Source: an uncultured Rhodanobacteraceae bacterium
GTDB taxonomy: Bacteria > Pseudomonadota > Gammaproteobacteria > Xanthomonadales > Rhodanobacteraceae
Reading direction: 5' to 3'
NCBI GenBank assembly: GCA_913053815.1
Contig: CAJXGK010000169.1
Location: 1-5,109 of the forward strand
Length of the DNA: 5,109 nt
Positions within the stretch are counted from its first letter, which is position 1. Each line of letters starts with the position of its first letter. Under the pieces are notes generated by a model. It worked only from the letters and a program-made list of their open reading frames with translations, searched no databases and was not told the origin of the DNA. The position numbers and the translations under genes were made by a program. Below, one piece after another: positions 1 through 5,109 of the stretch.

Positions 1-671
1 TCCGGGCGCATATAGTCACGCAGTGCCCGGATGATGAGCCGGGATTCCTGATAGATCAGGAAGGGAGTCGATTTGGATTTTGCTGCTGTATCGATGGCTT
101 CCCAGAGTTTGAGAAGATAATCAAGATCCCATTGCAGCTCTTCCGGGTCACGCCCCATACCGGCGGTACGAACGATCAATCCCATGGTGTCGGGGACTTC
201 GATCTGGTCGAGTGCCTCCTTGAGCACCTTGCGTTCCGCTCCCTCAATGCGCCGTGACACCCCTCCGGCAGAGGGACTGTTGGGCATCAGCACCATATAC
301 CGCCCAGCCAGGCTGAGATAGGTGGTGAGAGCTGCGCCTTTGTTACCGCGTTCGTCCTTCTCTACCTGGACGACCAGTTCAAGACCTTCCTTGACCAGTT
401 CGCGGATACCGGCCTTGTGGGGATCGACCCCGTCAGTGAAGTAGGAACGGGCGATCTCCTTGAGAGGAAGAAAACCGTGCCGGTCGGCACCATAGTCGAC
501 AAAACAGGCCTCTAGCGAAGGTTCAACCCGGGTAATCCGACTTTGGTAAATATTACCTTTGCGTTGTTCCTGAGAAGGAATTTCAATATCAAGATCGTAC
601 AGGGTTTGGCCATCTACAATGGCCACACGCAACTCTTCACGCTGAGTTGCGTTGATCAACATGCGCTTCAT
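1..671 (-). CDS. rne: Ribonuclease E, N-terminal part (runs off left edge)
   Basis: RNase E is the essential endonuclease of the RNA degradosome; it matures rRNA and tRNA and starts mRNA decay at the inner membrane. I translated 223 codons by hand; the start [20 protein letters not shown] is nearly identical in pattern to E. coli RNase E. The S1 RNA-binding domain lies at about residues 35-125, with Phe57 and Phe67 ([16 protein letters not shown]) and the [10 protein letters not shown] segment at 108-117 that form the S1 RNA-contact surface. The 5'-monophosphate sensor motif is visible as LIVRTAG, with Arg168 and Thr169. The RNase H-like region follows; the catalytic DNase I-like domain and the degradosome scaffold lie outside the window. 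The ATG is preceded by a good ribosome site (AAGAGGA, plus-strand 680-686) with 8 nt between. The gene is divergent from rluC. RNase G is the alternative, but the N-terminal match is much closer to RNase E. Confidence 0.98.
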   Translation of the reverse strand, partial: MKRMLINATQREELRVAIVDGQTLYDLDIEIPSQEQRKGNIYQSRITRVEPSLEACFVDYGADRHGFLPLKEIARSYFTDGVDPHKAGIRELVKEGLELVVQVEKDERGNKGAALTTYLSLAGRYMVLMPNSPSAGGVSRRIEGAERKVLKEALDQIEVPDTMGLIVRTAGMGRDPEELQWDLDYLLKLWEAIDTAAKSKSTPFLIYQESRLIIRALRDYMRP

Positions 672-737
672 TGACTAGATCCTCTTGCGCACCCGGCAAC
701 TTTTCCATCAGCGCTCAAGGCGGCCAGATGGGGTTGC

Positions 738-750
738 GCCGCAGTGCGGC
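738..750 (-). other. rne leader hairpin, small 5-bp stem
   Basis: GCCGC (738-742) and GCGGC (746-750) enclose a 3-nt loop (ACT in the rne sense). It lies 5 nt downstream, in rne sense, of the 8-bp hairpin, so the two would stack as neighbours. Alone it is short enough to be chance; its position in the leader is what makes it worth noting. Confidence 0.35.
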
Positions 751-755
751 ATTGG

Positions 756-779
756 GCCGAAGCTTCCTGCTGCTTCGGC
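756..779 (-). other. rne leader hairpin, perfect 8-bp stem
   Basis: GCCGAAGC (756-763) and GCTTCGGC (772-779) are perfect inverted repeats around an 8-nt loop, AGCAGGAA in the rne sense. No T-run follows on either strand, so it is not a terminator. It sits about 85-110 nt upstream of the rne start codon, within the proposed leader. Confidence 0.55.
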
Positions 780-802
780 GTGAAATGGCTTGTCTACTCA
801 CA

Positions 803-846
803 CCAGCGCCCATCTTCTGGTCCGAATCTGGCTTAGTGGGCACTGG
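803..846 (-). other. rne leader hairpin with strand-specific G-U pair
   Basis: Plus-strand CCAGCGCCCA (803-812) faces TGGGCACTGG (837-846). Read in the rne sense, ten consecutive pairs form, one of them a G-U wobble, around a 24-nt loop. Read on the plus strand that position is a C-A mismatch, so the stem is more stable in the rne transcript, which supports it being an rne leader element. Confidence 0.5.
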
Positions 847-969
847 ATGGCATCGACACTAAAAGGTGGCCAGCACTAGGGTTTTCACCCAAATATGACT
901 GCGCCATCCCATTTTGCCAGTAGTCAGGAAATATAACATGTGCATACAGACCTGACCCTGCGCGGTTAA

Positions 970-999
970 AGTATAGGCTTCAGTCGGTTGATTTTTCAA
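970..999 (-). promoter_or_regulatory. rne promoter, sigma70 type
   Basis: On the minus strand the -35 box TTGAAA (994-999) and the -10 box TATACT (970-975) are separated by 18 nt. Each matches five of six consensus bases. The predicted start is near 963. The -35 box overlaps the first base of the rluC start codon on the other strand, so the rne promoter extends up to the rluC coding sequence. Confidence 0.6.
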
Positions 1000-1994
1000 T
1001 GCAAACCAATACATCACCTGTACCCCGAGCCCAAGTTCAGCATATTGAGGTCGGCCCCGAACGAGCCGGGCAACGTATCGACAACGCCTTGATTACCCTT
1101 CTCAAAGGGGTGCCGAAAAGCCTTATTTACCGGTTGCTGCGCACCGGTCAGGTGCGTGTCAACAGCTGTCGGGTGCATGCTGATACGCGTTTGCAAGAAG
1201 GGGATATGATCCGGGTGCCGCCAGTACGCCAAGCCAACAATGAGGGTAAAGGTCAACCTTCGGATTGGCAGATTCAGCAGTTGCTGGATGCCATCAGTTT
1301 TGAGGATCGTAATTTTTTAGTGTTAAACAAACCCGCCGGTATGGCCAGTCACGGCGGCAGTGGGGTGAGTTTTGGTGTCATAGAGCTGCTCCGTGCCGCT
1401 AGGCCGAAGGAGCCGTTTGAGTTAGCTCATCGCCTAGACCGGCATACCTCAGGCTTATTGGTGTTGGCCAGACGTCGCAGTGCCTTGCTTGCCTTGCAGG
1501 GGGAAATTCGCGAGGGCCGCGTACACAAACAATATCTGAGCTTATTGGCACCGGCATTGCCCCGCACCCGTGTCGACGTCAACGCTCCTCTGTACCGCTC
1601 AAAGGGGGGGCAAGGAGAACGGATGGTCAGGGTGTCGGCCCGGGGCAAGCCGGCCCTGACCCGGTTTAGGGAGATCCAGCGATTTGTGGAATGCAGCTTG
1701 GTAGAAGCCACCCTGGAAACCGGTCGCACCCATCAGATACGGGTTCACGCAGCCCATATCGAGCACCCTGTGGTAGGGGATGATCGCTATGGAGATCGCG
1801 ACGTCAACCGACGTTTTCAGAGGTTGGGGCTAAAGAGAATGTTTCTTCACTCGGTACTTTTTGAGTTTGAGATGGGCAGTCAGGCCTACAGCTTTTCAAC
1901 GCCGCTGAAGAGCGAACTGGGTGCCTTACTGGAAAAACTAGATTCTCAGCACACACCACGGGTACCGATCTCCGGCGAATGCCGCCAACCCTAG
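999..1994 (+). CDS. rluC: 23S rRNA pseudouridine synthase RluC
   Basis: RluC isomerises uridines 955, 2504 and 2580 (E. coli numbering) of 23S rRNA near the peptidyl transferase centre. The 331-residue product is close to the E. coli length (319). An S4 RNA-binding domain occupies about residues 23-75 (AGQRIDNALITLLKGVPKSL onward). The RluA-family catalytic domain follows: VLNKPAGMASHGGSG at 108-122, the catalytic motif HRLDRHTSG at 144-152 with Asp147 as nucleophile, and TGRTHQIRVHAAH at 241-253. His149 stands where E. coli has Asp (HRLDRDTSG). The divergent rne neighbour is the classic setting for rluC and favours it over RluD, RluA or TruC. The first ATG is the only plausible start in frame before the S4 domain. 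There is no clear Shine-Dalgarno sequence upstream, and the ATG overlaps the rne -35 box. Confidence 0.95.
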   Translation: MQTNTSPVPRAQVQHIEVGPERAGQRIDNALITLLKGVPKSLIYRLLRTGQVRVNSCRVHADTRLQEGDMIRVPPVRQANNEGKGQPSDWQIQQLLDAISFEDRNFLVLNKPAGMASHGGSGVSFGVIELLRAARPKEPFELAHRLDRHTSGLLVLARRRSALLALQGEIREGRVHKQYLSLLAPALPRTRVDVNAPLYRSKGGQGERMVRVSARGKPALTRFREIQRFVECSLVEATLETGRTHQIRVHAAHIEHPVVGDDRYGDRDVNRRFQRLGLKRMFLHSVLFEFEMGSQAYSFSTPLKSELGALLEKLDSQHTPRVPISGECRQP

Positions 1995-2025
1995 GAGTCT
2001 CAAGGTTTCCTGTTACCGTAGACTC
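1995..2025 (+). terminator. Weak hairpin just after rluC
   Basis: GAGTCT (1995-2000) pairs with AGACTC (2020-2025), with a further inner GGT/ACC pairing (2004-2006 with 2015-2017). It starts on the base after the rluC stop codon. No T-run follows, so it may protect the 3' end or be chance rather than an intrinsic terminator. Confidence 0.25.
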
Positions 2026-2215
2026 AGGGCACGAGGGAGATTCAACGACGGTCGGTTACTCTGTACGCTATCGTAAGGCTCCTCGCTCGGCGAGCCACCA
2101 CCGCACGAGTCATCACTTCACCCGCCATTATCCTGTGCCTTAAGGAGATAGCGTGAGGCATGAGAAGCCACTCAGTGATCTAACCCGGGTATTTCATACT
2201 TTCACCCCCACCTCA

Positions 2216-2246
2216 TTGGCCTTTTAATTCGCCGGTAGATTTTTTT
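2216..2246 (+). terminator. Possible weak intrinsic terminator before nfuA
   Basis: TTGGC (2216-2220) can pair with GCCGG (2231-2235), three G-C pairs and two G-U pairs, with a run of seven T starting four bases later (2240-2246). The stem is weak. The T-tract may instead act as an UP-like element for the promoter just downstream. Confidence 0.2.
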
Positions 2247-2252
2247 AAGTGA

Positions 2253-2281
2253 CTGGGACCACCATCTGCTGCGCGTACAAT
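2253..2281 (+). promoter_or_regulatory. Candidate nfuA promoter
   Basis: A good -10 box TACAAT (2276-2281) lies 26 nt upstream of the nfuA ATG, giving a predicted start near 2288. The matching -35 position (2253-2258, CTGGGA) is poor, which is typical of promoters that need an activator or an AT-rich upstream element; a T-tract lies at 2240-2246. NfuA genes are under IscR control in several gammaproteobacteria, but I could not identify an IscR site with confidence. Confidence 0.4.
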
Positions 2282-2306
2282 AGCTGGGGTCAACGGGAGT
2301 CTTTAG

Positions 2307-2915
2307 ATGCTTGCAGTAAGTCCCGAAGCCCAAGAATATTTCCGTAAATTACTGAGTGAACAAGGTGCACCGGATTGGGCGGTACGCATCTGTGTCCGCG
2401 AGCCGGGCAGCCTATCGGCCGATTGTGAGATGACCTTCTGTGAGCCATATGAAATCAGCAATGATGATGGGATCATGGAATACTCGGGTTGGCGTCTGGT
2501 GATCGACTCAAGCAGTCAACCGTGGTTGGAAGGGGCAAATATCGACTTGGTGGTTTCGCCGACTGGTAGAGAAATCAATATCCGAGCCCCACACTTGCGT
2601 GGCGAAATGAGCGCCGAACAGGCGAATCTAGTCGAACGTGTGCAAAAGGTTATCGCCGAGGAGGTCAATCCCCAACTGGCCAGTCATCACGGCCGCGTGA
2701 GCCTGGTTGAAGTCACCGCCGAAGCAGACGTTATGCTGGCGTTCGGTGGCGGCTGTCAGGGCTGTGGAATGGTCAACGTCACTCTCAAACAAGGGGTTGA
2801 ACGTACTTTGCGGGCGCGCATCCCAGAGATGGGTGTGGTTCGTGACGTCACCGATCACGAGCACGGTGAAACCCCCTTTTACCGATCAACCAAAGGCCCA
2901 TCAGCCATGCGCTGA
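2307..2915 (+). CDS. nfuA: Fe-S biogenesis protein NfuA
   Basis: NfuA is a cytosolic iron-sulfur carrier that holds a [4Fe-4S] cluster and delivers it to targets such as aconitase and lipoyl synthase, mainly under oxidative stress or iron starvation. The 202-residue product aligns end to end with E. coli NfuA (191 aa). The N-terminal degenerate A-type domain is at about 1-100 (MLAVSPEAQEYFRKLLSEQG at the start). The Nfu domain at about 106-190 contains NPQLASHHGRVSLVEV and the cluster-binding motif GGGCQGC, with Cys150 and Cys153. The C-terminus carries about ten extra residues (RSTKGPSAMR) beyond the usual end. The start is supported by GGGAG (2295-2299), 7 nt upstream, and by alignment of the first residues. 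It seems to be a single-gene unit with its own promoter; thrA downstream has separate control. Confidence 0.97.
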   Translation: MLAVSPEAQEYFRKLLSEQGAPDWAVRICVREPGSLSADCEMTFCEPYEISNDDGIMEYSGWRLVIDSSSQPWLEGANIDLVVSPTGREINIRAPHLRGEMSAEQANLVERVQKVIAEEVNPQLASHHGRVSLVEVTAEADVMLAFGGGCQGCGMVNVTLKQGVERTLRARIPEMGVVRDVTDHEHGETPFYRSTKGPSAMR

Positions 2916-3007
2916 CACCTTACAGGTTGTTCATCACAGGCTATTGTTTTGCCACGGTTTCTCATGCTTTTTCGTATTCGGATCATGCGATGTTGTCGAT
3001 GCGCTGC

Positions 3008-3037
3008 TTGACAAGTGCCGCGCACGCAGGCTTTACT
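3008..3037 (+). promoter_or_regulatory. thr operon promoter
   Basis: A perfect -35 box TTGACA (3008-3013) is followed after 18 nt by TTTACT (3032-3037), which matches four of six consensus -10 bases. A start 7 nt past the -10 box falls at about 3044. It lies upstream of the leader peptide and thrA, the expected place for an attenuated amino-acid operon. Confidence 0.6.
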
Positions 3038-3043
3038 CCCGTC

Positions 3044-3199
3044 ATGCTCATGGTTTCGTTTTGTCACTCCTATTCGACATCATCACAGTCGCTGCTGCGA
3101 TGCTGCCGAGTAATTGCGGTTGGCGTAACCCGGCGCATTACTCCCATCACGACTACCATCGCAACCTGTATTACAGGAAGCGGTGGGTACGTGGATTGA
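3044..3199 (+). CDS. thrL: thr operon leader peptide (start uncertain)
   Basis: This short reading frame ends with TRRITPITTTIATCITGSG and then GYVD before TGA. In the 16 codons from 3128 to 3175 there are seven Thr (3128, 3140, 3149, 3152, 3155, 3164, 3173) and four Ile codons. The E. coli thr leader has the same character (KRISTTITTTITITTGNG). In that system, ribosomes slow at Thr/Ile codons when charged tRNA is scarce, which lets transcription continue into thrA. The core at 3128-3199 is secure; the start is not. ATG codons in frame are at 3044 (51 aa) and 3050 (49 aa), neither with a Shine-Dalgarno sequence, and further ATGs upstream (2990, 2999) precede the predicted promoter start. The proposed peptide is more than twice the length of the 21-residue E. 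coli one. Confidence 0.82.
   Translation: MLMVSFCHSYSTSSQSLLRCCRVIAVGVTRRITPITTTIATCITGSGGYVD
3165..3177 (+). other. Small hairpin inside leader peptide codons
   Basis: CCTGT (3165-3169) and ACAGG (3173-3177) form a perfect 5-bp stem with a 3-nt loop over the last Thr and Ile codons. It could serve as a pause hairpin that keeps polymerase and ribosome in step; this is inferred from position only. Confidence 0.3.
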
Positions 3200-3234
3200 A
3201 TTAGCCTTAGGGCTTTCAGACACTCACCCCGCCG
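3181..3234 (+). promoter_or_regulatory. Antiterminator pairing of the thr attenuator
   Basis: CGGTGGG (3181-3187), inside the last codons of the leader peptide, can pair with CCCGCCG (3228-3234) over seven bases, with one G-U. This excludes the stem at 3228-3248. A ribosome stalled at the ACG-ACT-ACC run (3149-3157) would leave 3181-3187 free and favour this pairing; a ribosome finishing at the stop codon (3197-3199) would cover it. The arrangement is that of a classic attenuator; its action is inferred. Confidence 0.6.
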
Positions 3235-3248
3235 GATACTGCGGCGGG
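3228..3248 (+). terminator. thr attenuator stem, terminator-like
   Basis: CCCGCCG (3228-3234) and CGGCGGG (3242-3248) form a perfect, all-G-C 7-bp stem with a 7-nt loop, starting 29 nt after the leader stop codon. It corresponds in place to the E. coli thr terminator. The expected run of U is missing: the next bases are AAGCGTCTCTGCC. It may be an inefficient, factor-assisted or altogether different kind of switch. Confidence 0.55.
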
Positions 3249-3285
3249 AAGCGTCTCTGCCCACTTTCCATCGCGATACCGGCAG

Positions 3286-3303
3286 GGTCTCACTACGGAG
3301 ATC
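3286..3303 (+). promoter_or_regulatory. Possible hairpin masking the thrA ribosome site
   Basis: GGTCTC (3286-3291) can pair with GAGATC (3298-3303), with one G-U, which covers most of the thrA Shine-Dalgarno GGAG (3297-3300). A competing stem, CTCTGCC (3255-3261) with GGCAGGG (3281-3287), would share bases 3286-3287. Both are short; a role in thrA translation is speculative. Confidence 0.25.
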
Positions 3304-3306
3304 AGC

Positions 3307-5109
3307 ATGATGTCGTCACCACTTCCCTGTCCCATCCCCCCCGAGGTTGCCGCCGAGCAACCGTCCGTACACAAGTTTGGCGGGTCGAGCCCTGCTAATG
3401 CCGCGGGTTATGCGCGGGTGATACAAATACTTCGAGACACTGGGGAAAGCGCACAGATTATCGTAGTTTCTGCCATCCAAGGTGCTACCGATATACTGGT
3501 GTCACTGGAACAGAGCGTGCTTGCGGAGGATCGCGATACTCTGGTTGAAGCACTGCGGGAGCGTCATCTTAAGATCGCTGAGCCGCTGCAGGATCCACAG
3601 CTTGCAGCGTGGCTTCGGCACCAGTTCACTTTACTCACCCGAATGCTACGCCAAGCTGACGGAAAGGCTTGGCCCGCTGCGTTACGCGCCGAGATACAGG
3701 GTCTTGGTGAACTGTGTAGTGCGCATCTGTTAGCGGCGTATCTGTGCCATGACGGTTTAGATTGTACGGTTCTCGATGCACGTGAGGTCCTCACGGTGCA
3801 GCATGGCGAATTAGGGGCTAGCGTGAATTGGCCCCGCAGTGAAGCGGCCTGGGCAACCTGGCAGGCTAAGCATAGAAACGCACGCGTGGTGATCACCGGG
3901 TTTGTGGCCCGTGACCAGAGGGATTGTGCTACGACTTTGGGTCGCAACGGTAGCGATTATTCGGCGGCGATCTTTGCCGCCCTTAGCCATGCCGTGGCAT
4001 TAACTCTCTGGGGTGACACCGACGGTGTGCTCAGTGCCGATCCGGACCTGGTTCCCGAGGCTATTCCACTGCCAACACTCAGTTACCACGAGGCCTGCGA
4101 GATGGCCTACTTTGGGGCACGGGTTATTCACCCCCAGACCATGATCCCTGCCTTGCAATGCCAACTTCCTATTCATATCCGTAACACCTTTCGACCTGAA
4201 CAACCCGGCACCTATATCGATACCAGAAGCCTTCCTGGGGAACCGGTCAAGGGGCTGACCACAGTGTCCGGCATGGCCATGCTCAATCTCGAGGGCGCTG
4301 GCATGTTGGGGGTACCAGGTACCGCCGAGCGCGCCTTCGGAGCCCTGCACACTGCCGAGGTATCGGTAACTATGATCTCGCAGGGATCATCCGAGCATTC
4401 GATCTGCTGTGTAATTCGTGAGGTCGATGCCGATCGGGCTCAAGTCGCCTTGAACGCGGCCTTCGCTGGGGAAATTAGCACCGGTGTGGTGCAGGGCATA
4501 TCAATGTCTCGTGGTATTAGCATACTTGCCGCAGTCGGCGACGGTATGGTCGGTACCCCCGGTGTGGCGGCACGACTTTTCGAGGGGCTTGCACGGGCTC
4601 GGGTGAATGTTCGGGCCATTGCCCAGGGCTCTAGCGAACGTAGCATTTCCCTGGCCATGTCCAGTACCGATGCGGTGCGTGCCTTACGAGCCGCCCACGC
4701 GGCTTTCCTGCTCTCCGACCAGACCTTGAGTATCGGTATAATCGGTCCGGGTAATATTGGCGGCACACTGCTGGAACAGATTCGCACAACCCAACAGCGG
4801 CTGCGTGCGGACTCAGGGTTGGATCTGCGTATCCGGGCCATTGCCAACAGTCGTCGCCAATGGTTGCATGAGGGCGGTGAATTTCCCACCGACTGGCGTC
4901 AGCAATTGCAGCAATCGGCACATGCCGACCTCAACGCTTTTGTAGCGCATGTGCATGCCAGTCATCTCCCTCATGCCGCCATCATCGACTGCACGGCCAG
5001 CGATCTACTGGCCGACCATTATGCCGACTGGCTGCAGGCGGGTATTCACGTTATCACCCCCAGCAAGCGGGCGGCTTCGGGTCCCGGTGAACGCTGGCGG
5101 GGAATCTGT
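3307..5109 (+). CDS. thrA: Bifunctional aspartokinase / homoserine dehydrogenase, partial
   Basis: ThrA carries out the first and third steps from aspartate to threonine: aspartate phosphorylation and NAD(P)H-dependent reduction of aspartate semialdehyde to homoserine. Of about 820 residues expected, 601 are present. Aspartokinase motifs are HKFGGSS at 22-28 (Lys23), Glu135 in GLGELCS, LGRNGSDYSA at 211-220, LWGDTDGV at 234-241 and SYHEACEMAYFGARVIHP at 259-276. Two ACT-like regulatory segments follow, about 320-390 (ISQGSSEHS) and 402-470 (AIAQGSSERS), the site of threonine feedback in this family. The homoserine dehydrogenase NAD(P) fold begins at about 475 with GPGNIG (480-485), and TPSKRA is at 584-589; the catalytic end is beyond the window. 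Relative to E. coli it has an N-terminal extension of about 18 residues, and Pro29 where E. coli has Val. Two adjacent ATGs (3307, 3310) could start it; GGAG at 3297-3300 sits 6 nt from the first and 9 nt from the second. It is preceded by the thr attenuator; thrB and thrC may follow. Confidence 0.97.
   Translation, partial: MMSSPLPCPIPPEVAAEQPSVHKFGGSSPANAAGYARVIQILRDTGESAQIIVVSAIQGATDILVSLEQSVLAEDRDTLVEALRERHLKIAEPLQDPQLAAWLRHQFTLLTRMLRQADGKAWPAALRAEIQGLGELCSAHLLAAYLCHDGLDCTVLDAREVLTVQHGELGASVNWPRSEAAWATWQAKHRNARVVITGFVARDQRDCATTLGRNGSDYSAAIFAALSHAVALTLWGDTDGVLSADPDLVPEAIPLPTLSYHEACEMAYFGARVIHPQTMIPALQCQLPIHIRNTFRPEQPGTYIDTRSLPGEPVKGLTTVSGMAMLNLEGAGMLGVPGTAERAFGALHTAEVSVTMISQGSSEHSICCVIREVDADRAQVALNAAFAGEISTGVVQGISMSRGISILAAVGDGMVGTPGVAARLFEGLARARVNVRAIAQGSSERSISLAMSSTDAVRALRAAHAAFLLSDQTLSIGIIGPGNIGGTLLEQIRTTQQRLRADSGLDLRIRAIANSRRQWLHEGGEFPTDWRQQLQQSAHADLNAFVAHVHASHLPHAAIIDCTASDLLADHYADWLQAGIHVITPSKRAASGPGERWRGIC

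Larger units (their letters stand above)
672..963 (-). promoter_or_regulatory. Structured rne 5' leader, probable autoregulatory UTR
   Basis: If transcription starts near 963, as predicted from the promoter at 970-999, the rne mRNA has a leader of about 292 nt. In E. coli the rne mRNA has a 361-nt leader whose hairpins are bound by RNase E, so that the enzyme shortens the life of its own message. Here at least three hairpins are seen in the minus-strand RNA (837-846 with 803-812; 756-763 with 772-779; 738-742 with 746-750), all upstream of the ribosome site. No convincing gene lies in the region on either strand. Function as an autoregulatory element is inferred from position and structure; I could not match the E. 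coli hp2 and hp3 sequences. Confidence 0.6.
1995..2306. other. rluC-nfuA intergenic region
   Basis: This 312-nt spacer has no recognisable gene; reading it in the three forward frames gave nothing I recognise as a relic of a known family. It contains the hairpin after rluC, an inverted repeat GGCTC/GAGCC (2077-2081 with 2092-2096), a possible 24-codon GTG-started ORF at 2153-2227 preceded by AAGGAG, a weak stem (2216-2220 with 2231-2235) followed by seven T (2240-2246), and a candidate promoter for nfuA. In many gammaproteobacteria a HAD-type phosphatase gene follows rluC; it is absent here. Confidence 0.6.
2916..3306. other. nfuA-thrA intergenic region, thr control region
   Basis: The first 90 nt after nfuA (2916-3007) hold nothing I can identify; there is no convincing intrinsic terminator for nfuA. 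From 3008 on the region holds a promoter, a Thr/Ile-rich leader peptide, alternative RNA stems and the thrA ribosome site. Overlapping ORFs in other frames here show no family resemblance and are treated as chance. Confidence 0.7.

Noticed and set aside
671..862. 63-codon plus-strand ORF between rne and rluC
   Set aside because: It lies opposite the rne leader, begins at the rne start region, has no ribosome site, and its residues resemble no family; it also covers the inverted repeats.
932..937. TATAAC as a plus-strand -10 box for rluC
   Set aside because: TTGCCA at 914-919 is only 12 nt away, too close for sigma70, and no extended -10 is present.
952..977. Plus-strand promoter for rluC with TATAGG (972-977)
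   Set aside because: The nearest -35-like sequence, CTGACC at 952-957, leaves only a 14-nt spacer, and the -10 match is moderate; it could be a by-product of the rne -10 box on the other strand.
2901..2915. TCAGC/GCTGA inverted repeat at the nfuA stop as a terminator
   Set aside because: The stem is only 5 bp, inside the coding sequence, and no T-run follows.
3100..3102. ATG at 3100 as the start of the thr leader peptide
   Set aside because: It is out of frame with the Thr/Ile codon run and has no ribosome site; using it would require a frameshift or a sequencing error.
2707..3204. 165-codon plus-strand ORF overlapping the end of nfuA
   Set aside because: Its first half is nfuA read in another frame, and its second half overlaps the thr leader peptide frame. 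Its composition is not protein-like in either part.
3564..3947. Minus-strand ORFs within thrA (also 4000-4350, 4440-4889, 4631-4921)
   Set aside because: They are antisense to thrA codons that carry clear aspartokinase and homoserine dehydrogenase motifs; no family resemblance or ribosome sites.

Overview
This window looks like the chromosome of a gammaproteobacterium. Three things suggest it: a divergent rne/rluC pair, an Escherichia-type NfuA (degenerate A-type domain plus Nfu domain with CxxC), and a fused aspartokinase/homoserine dehydrogenase (ThrA) preceded by a threonine/isoleucine-rich leader peptide. The genus cannot be fixed by eye. No mobile element, CRISPR array, tRNA or rRNA is visible.

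Layout from left to right. (1) Positions 1-671, minus strand: the first 223 codons of rne (RNase E), running off the left edge. (2) 672-998: the rne/rluC divergent spacer. On the minus strand it holds a good sigma70-type promoter (-35 TTGAAA, 18-nt spacer, -10 TATACT) and a leader of about 290 nt with at least three hairpins, probably the counterpart of the autoregulatory rne 5'UTR known from E. coli. (3) 999-1994, plus strand: rluC, a 23S rRNA pseudouridine synthase. (4) 1995-2306: spacer with a weak hairpin after rluC, a possible 24-codon ORF with a good ribosome site, a T-tract and a candidate nfuA promoter. (5) 2307-2915: nfuA, an Fe-S carrier protein. (6) 2916-3306: the control region of the thr operon, with a perfect TTGACA -35 box, a leader peptide packed with Thr and Ile codons, and a pair of mutually exclusive RNA stems (antiterminator and terminator-like). 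(7) 3307-5109: thrA, 601 codons, cut off by the right edge within the homoserine dehydrogenase part.

The genes are housekeeping: RNA decay (RNase E), ribosome modification (RluC), iron-sulfur delivery (NfuA) and synthesis of threonine, isoleucine and methionine precursors (ThrA). They look like separate transcription units. The most informative part is the non-coding DNA: a thr attenuator with some non-standard traits (long leader peptide, promoter placed so that transcription may begin at the leader ATG, a terminator stem without a U-tract, and a possible hairpin over the thrA ribosome site), and a structured rne leader whose longest stem contains a G-U pair that forms only in the rne sense.
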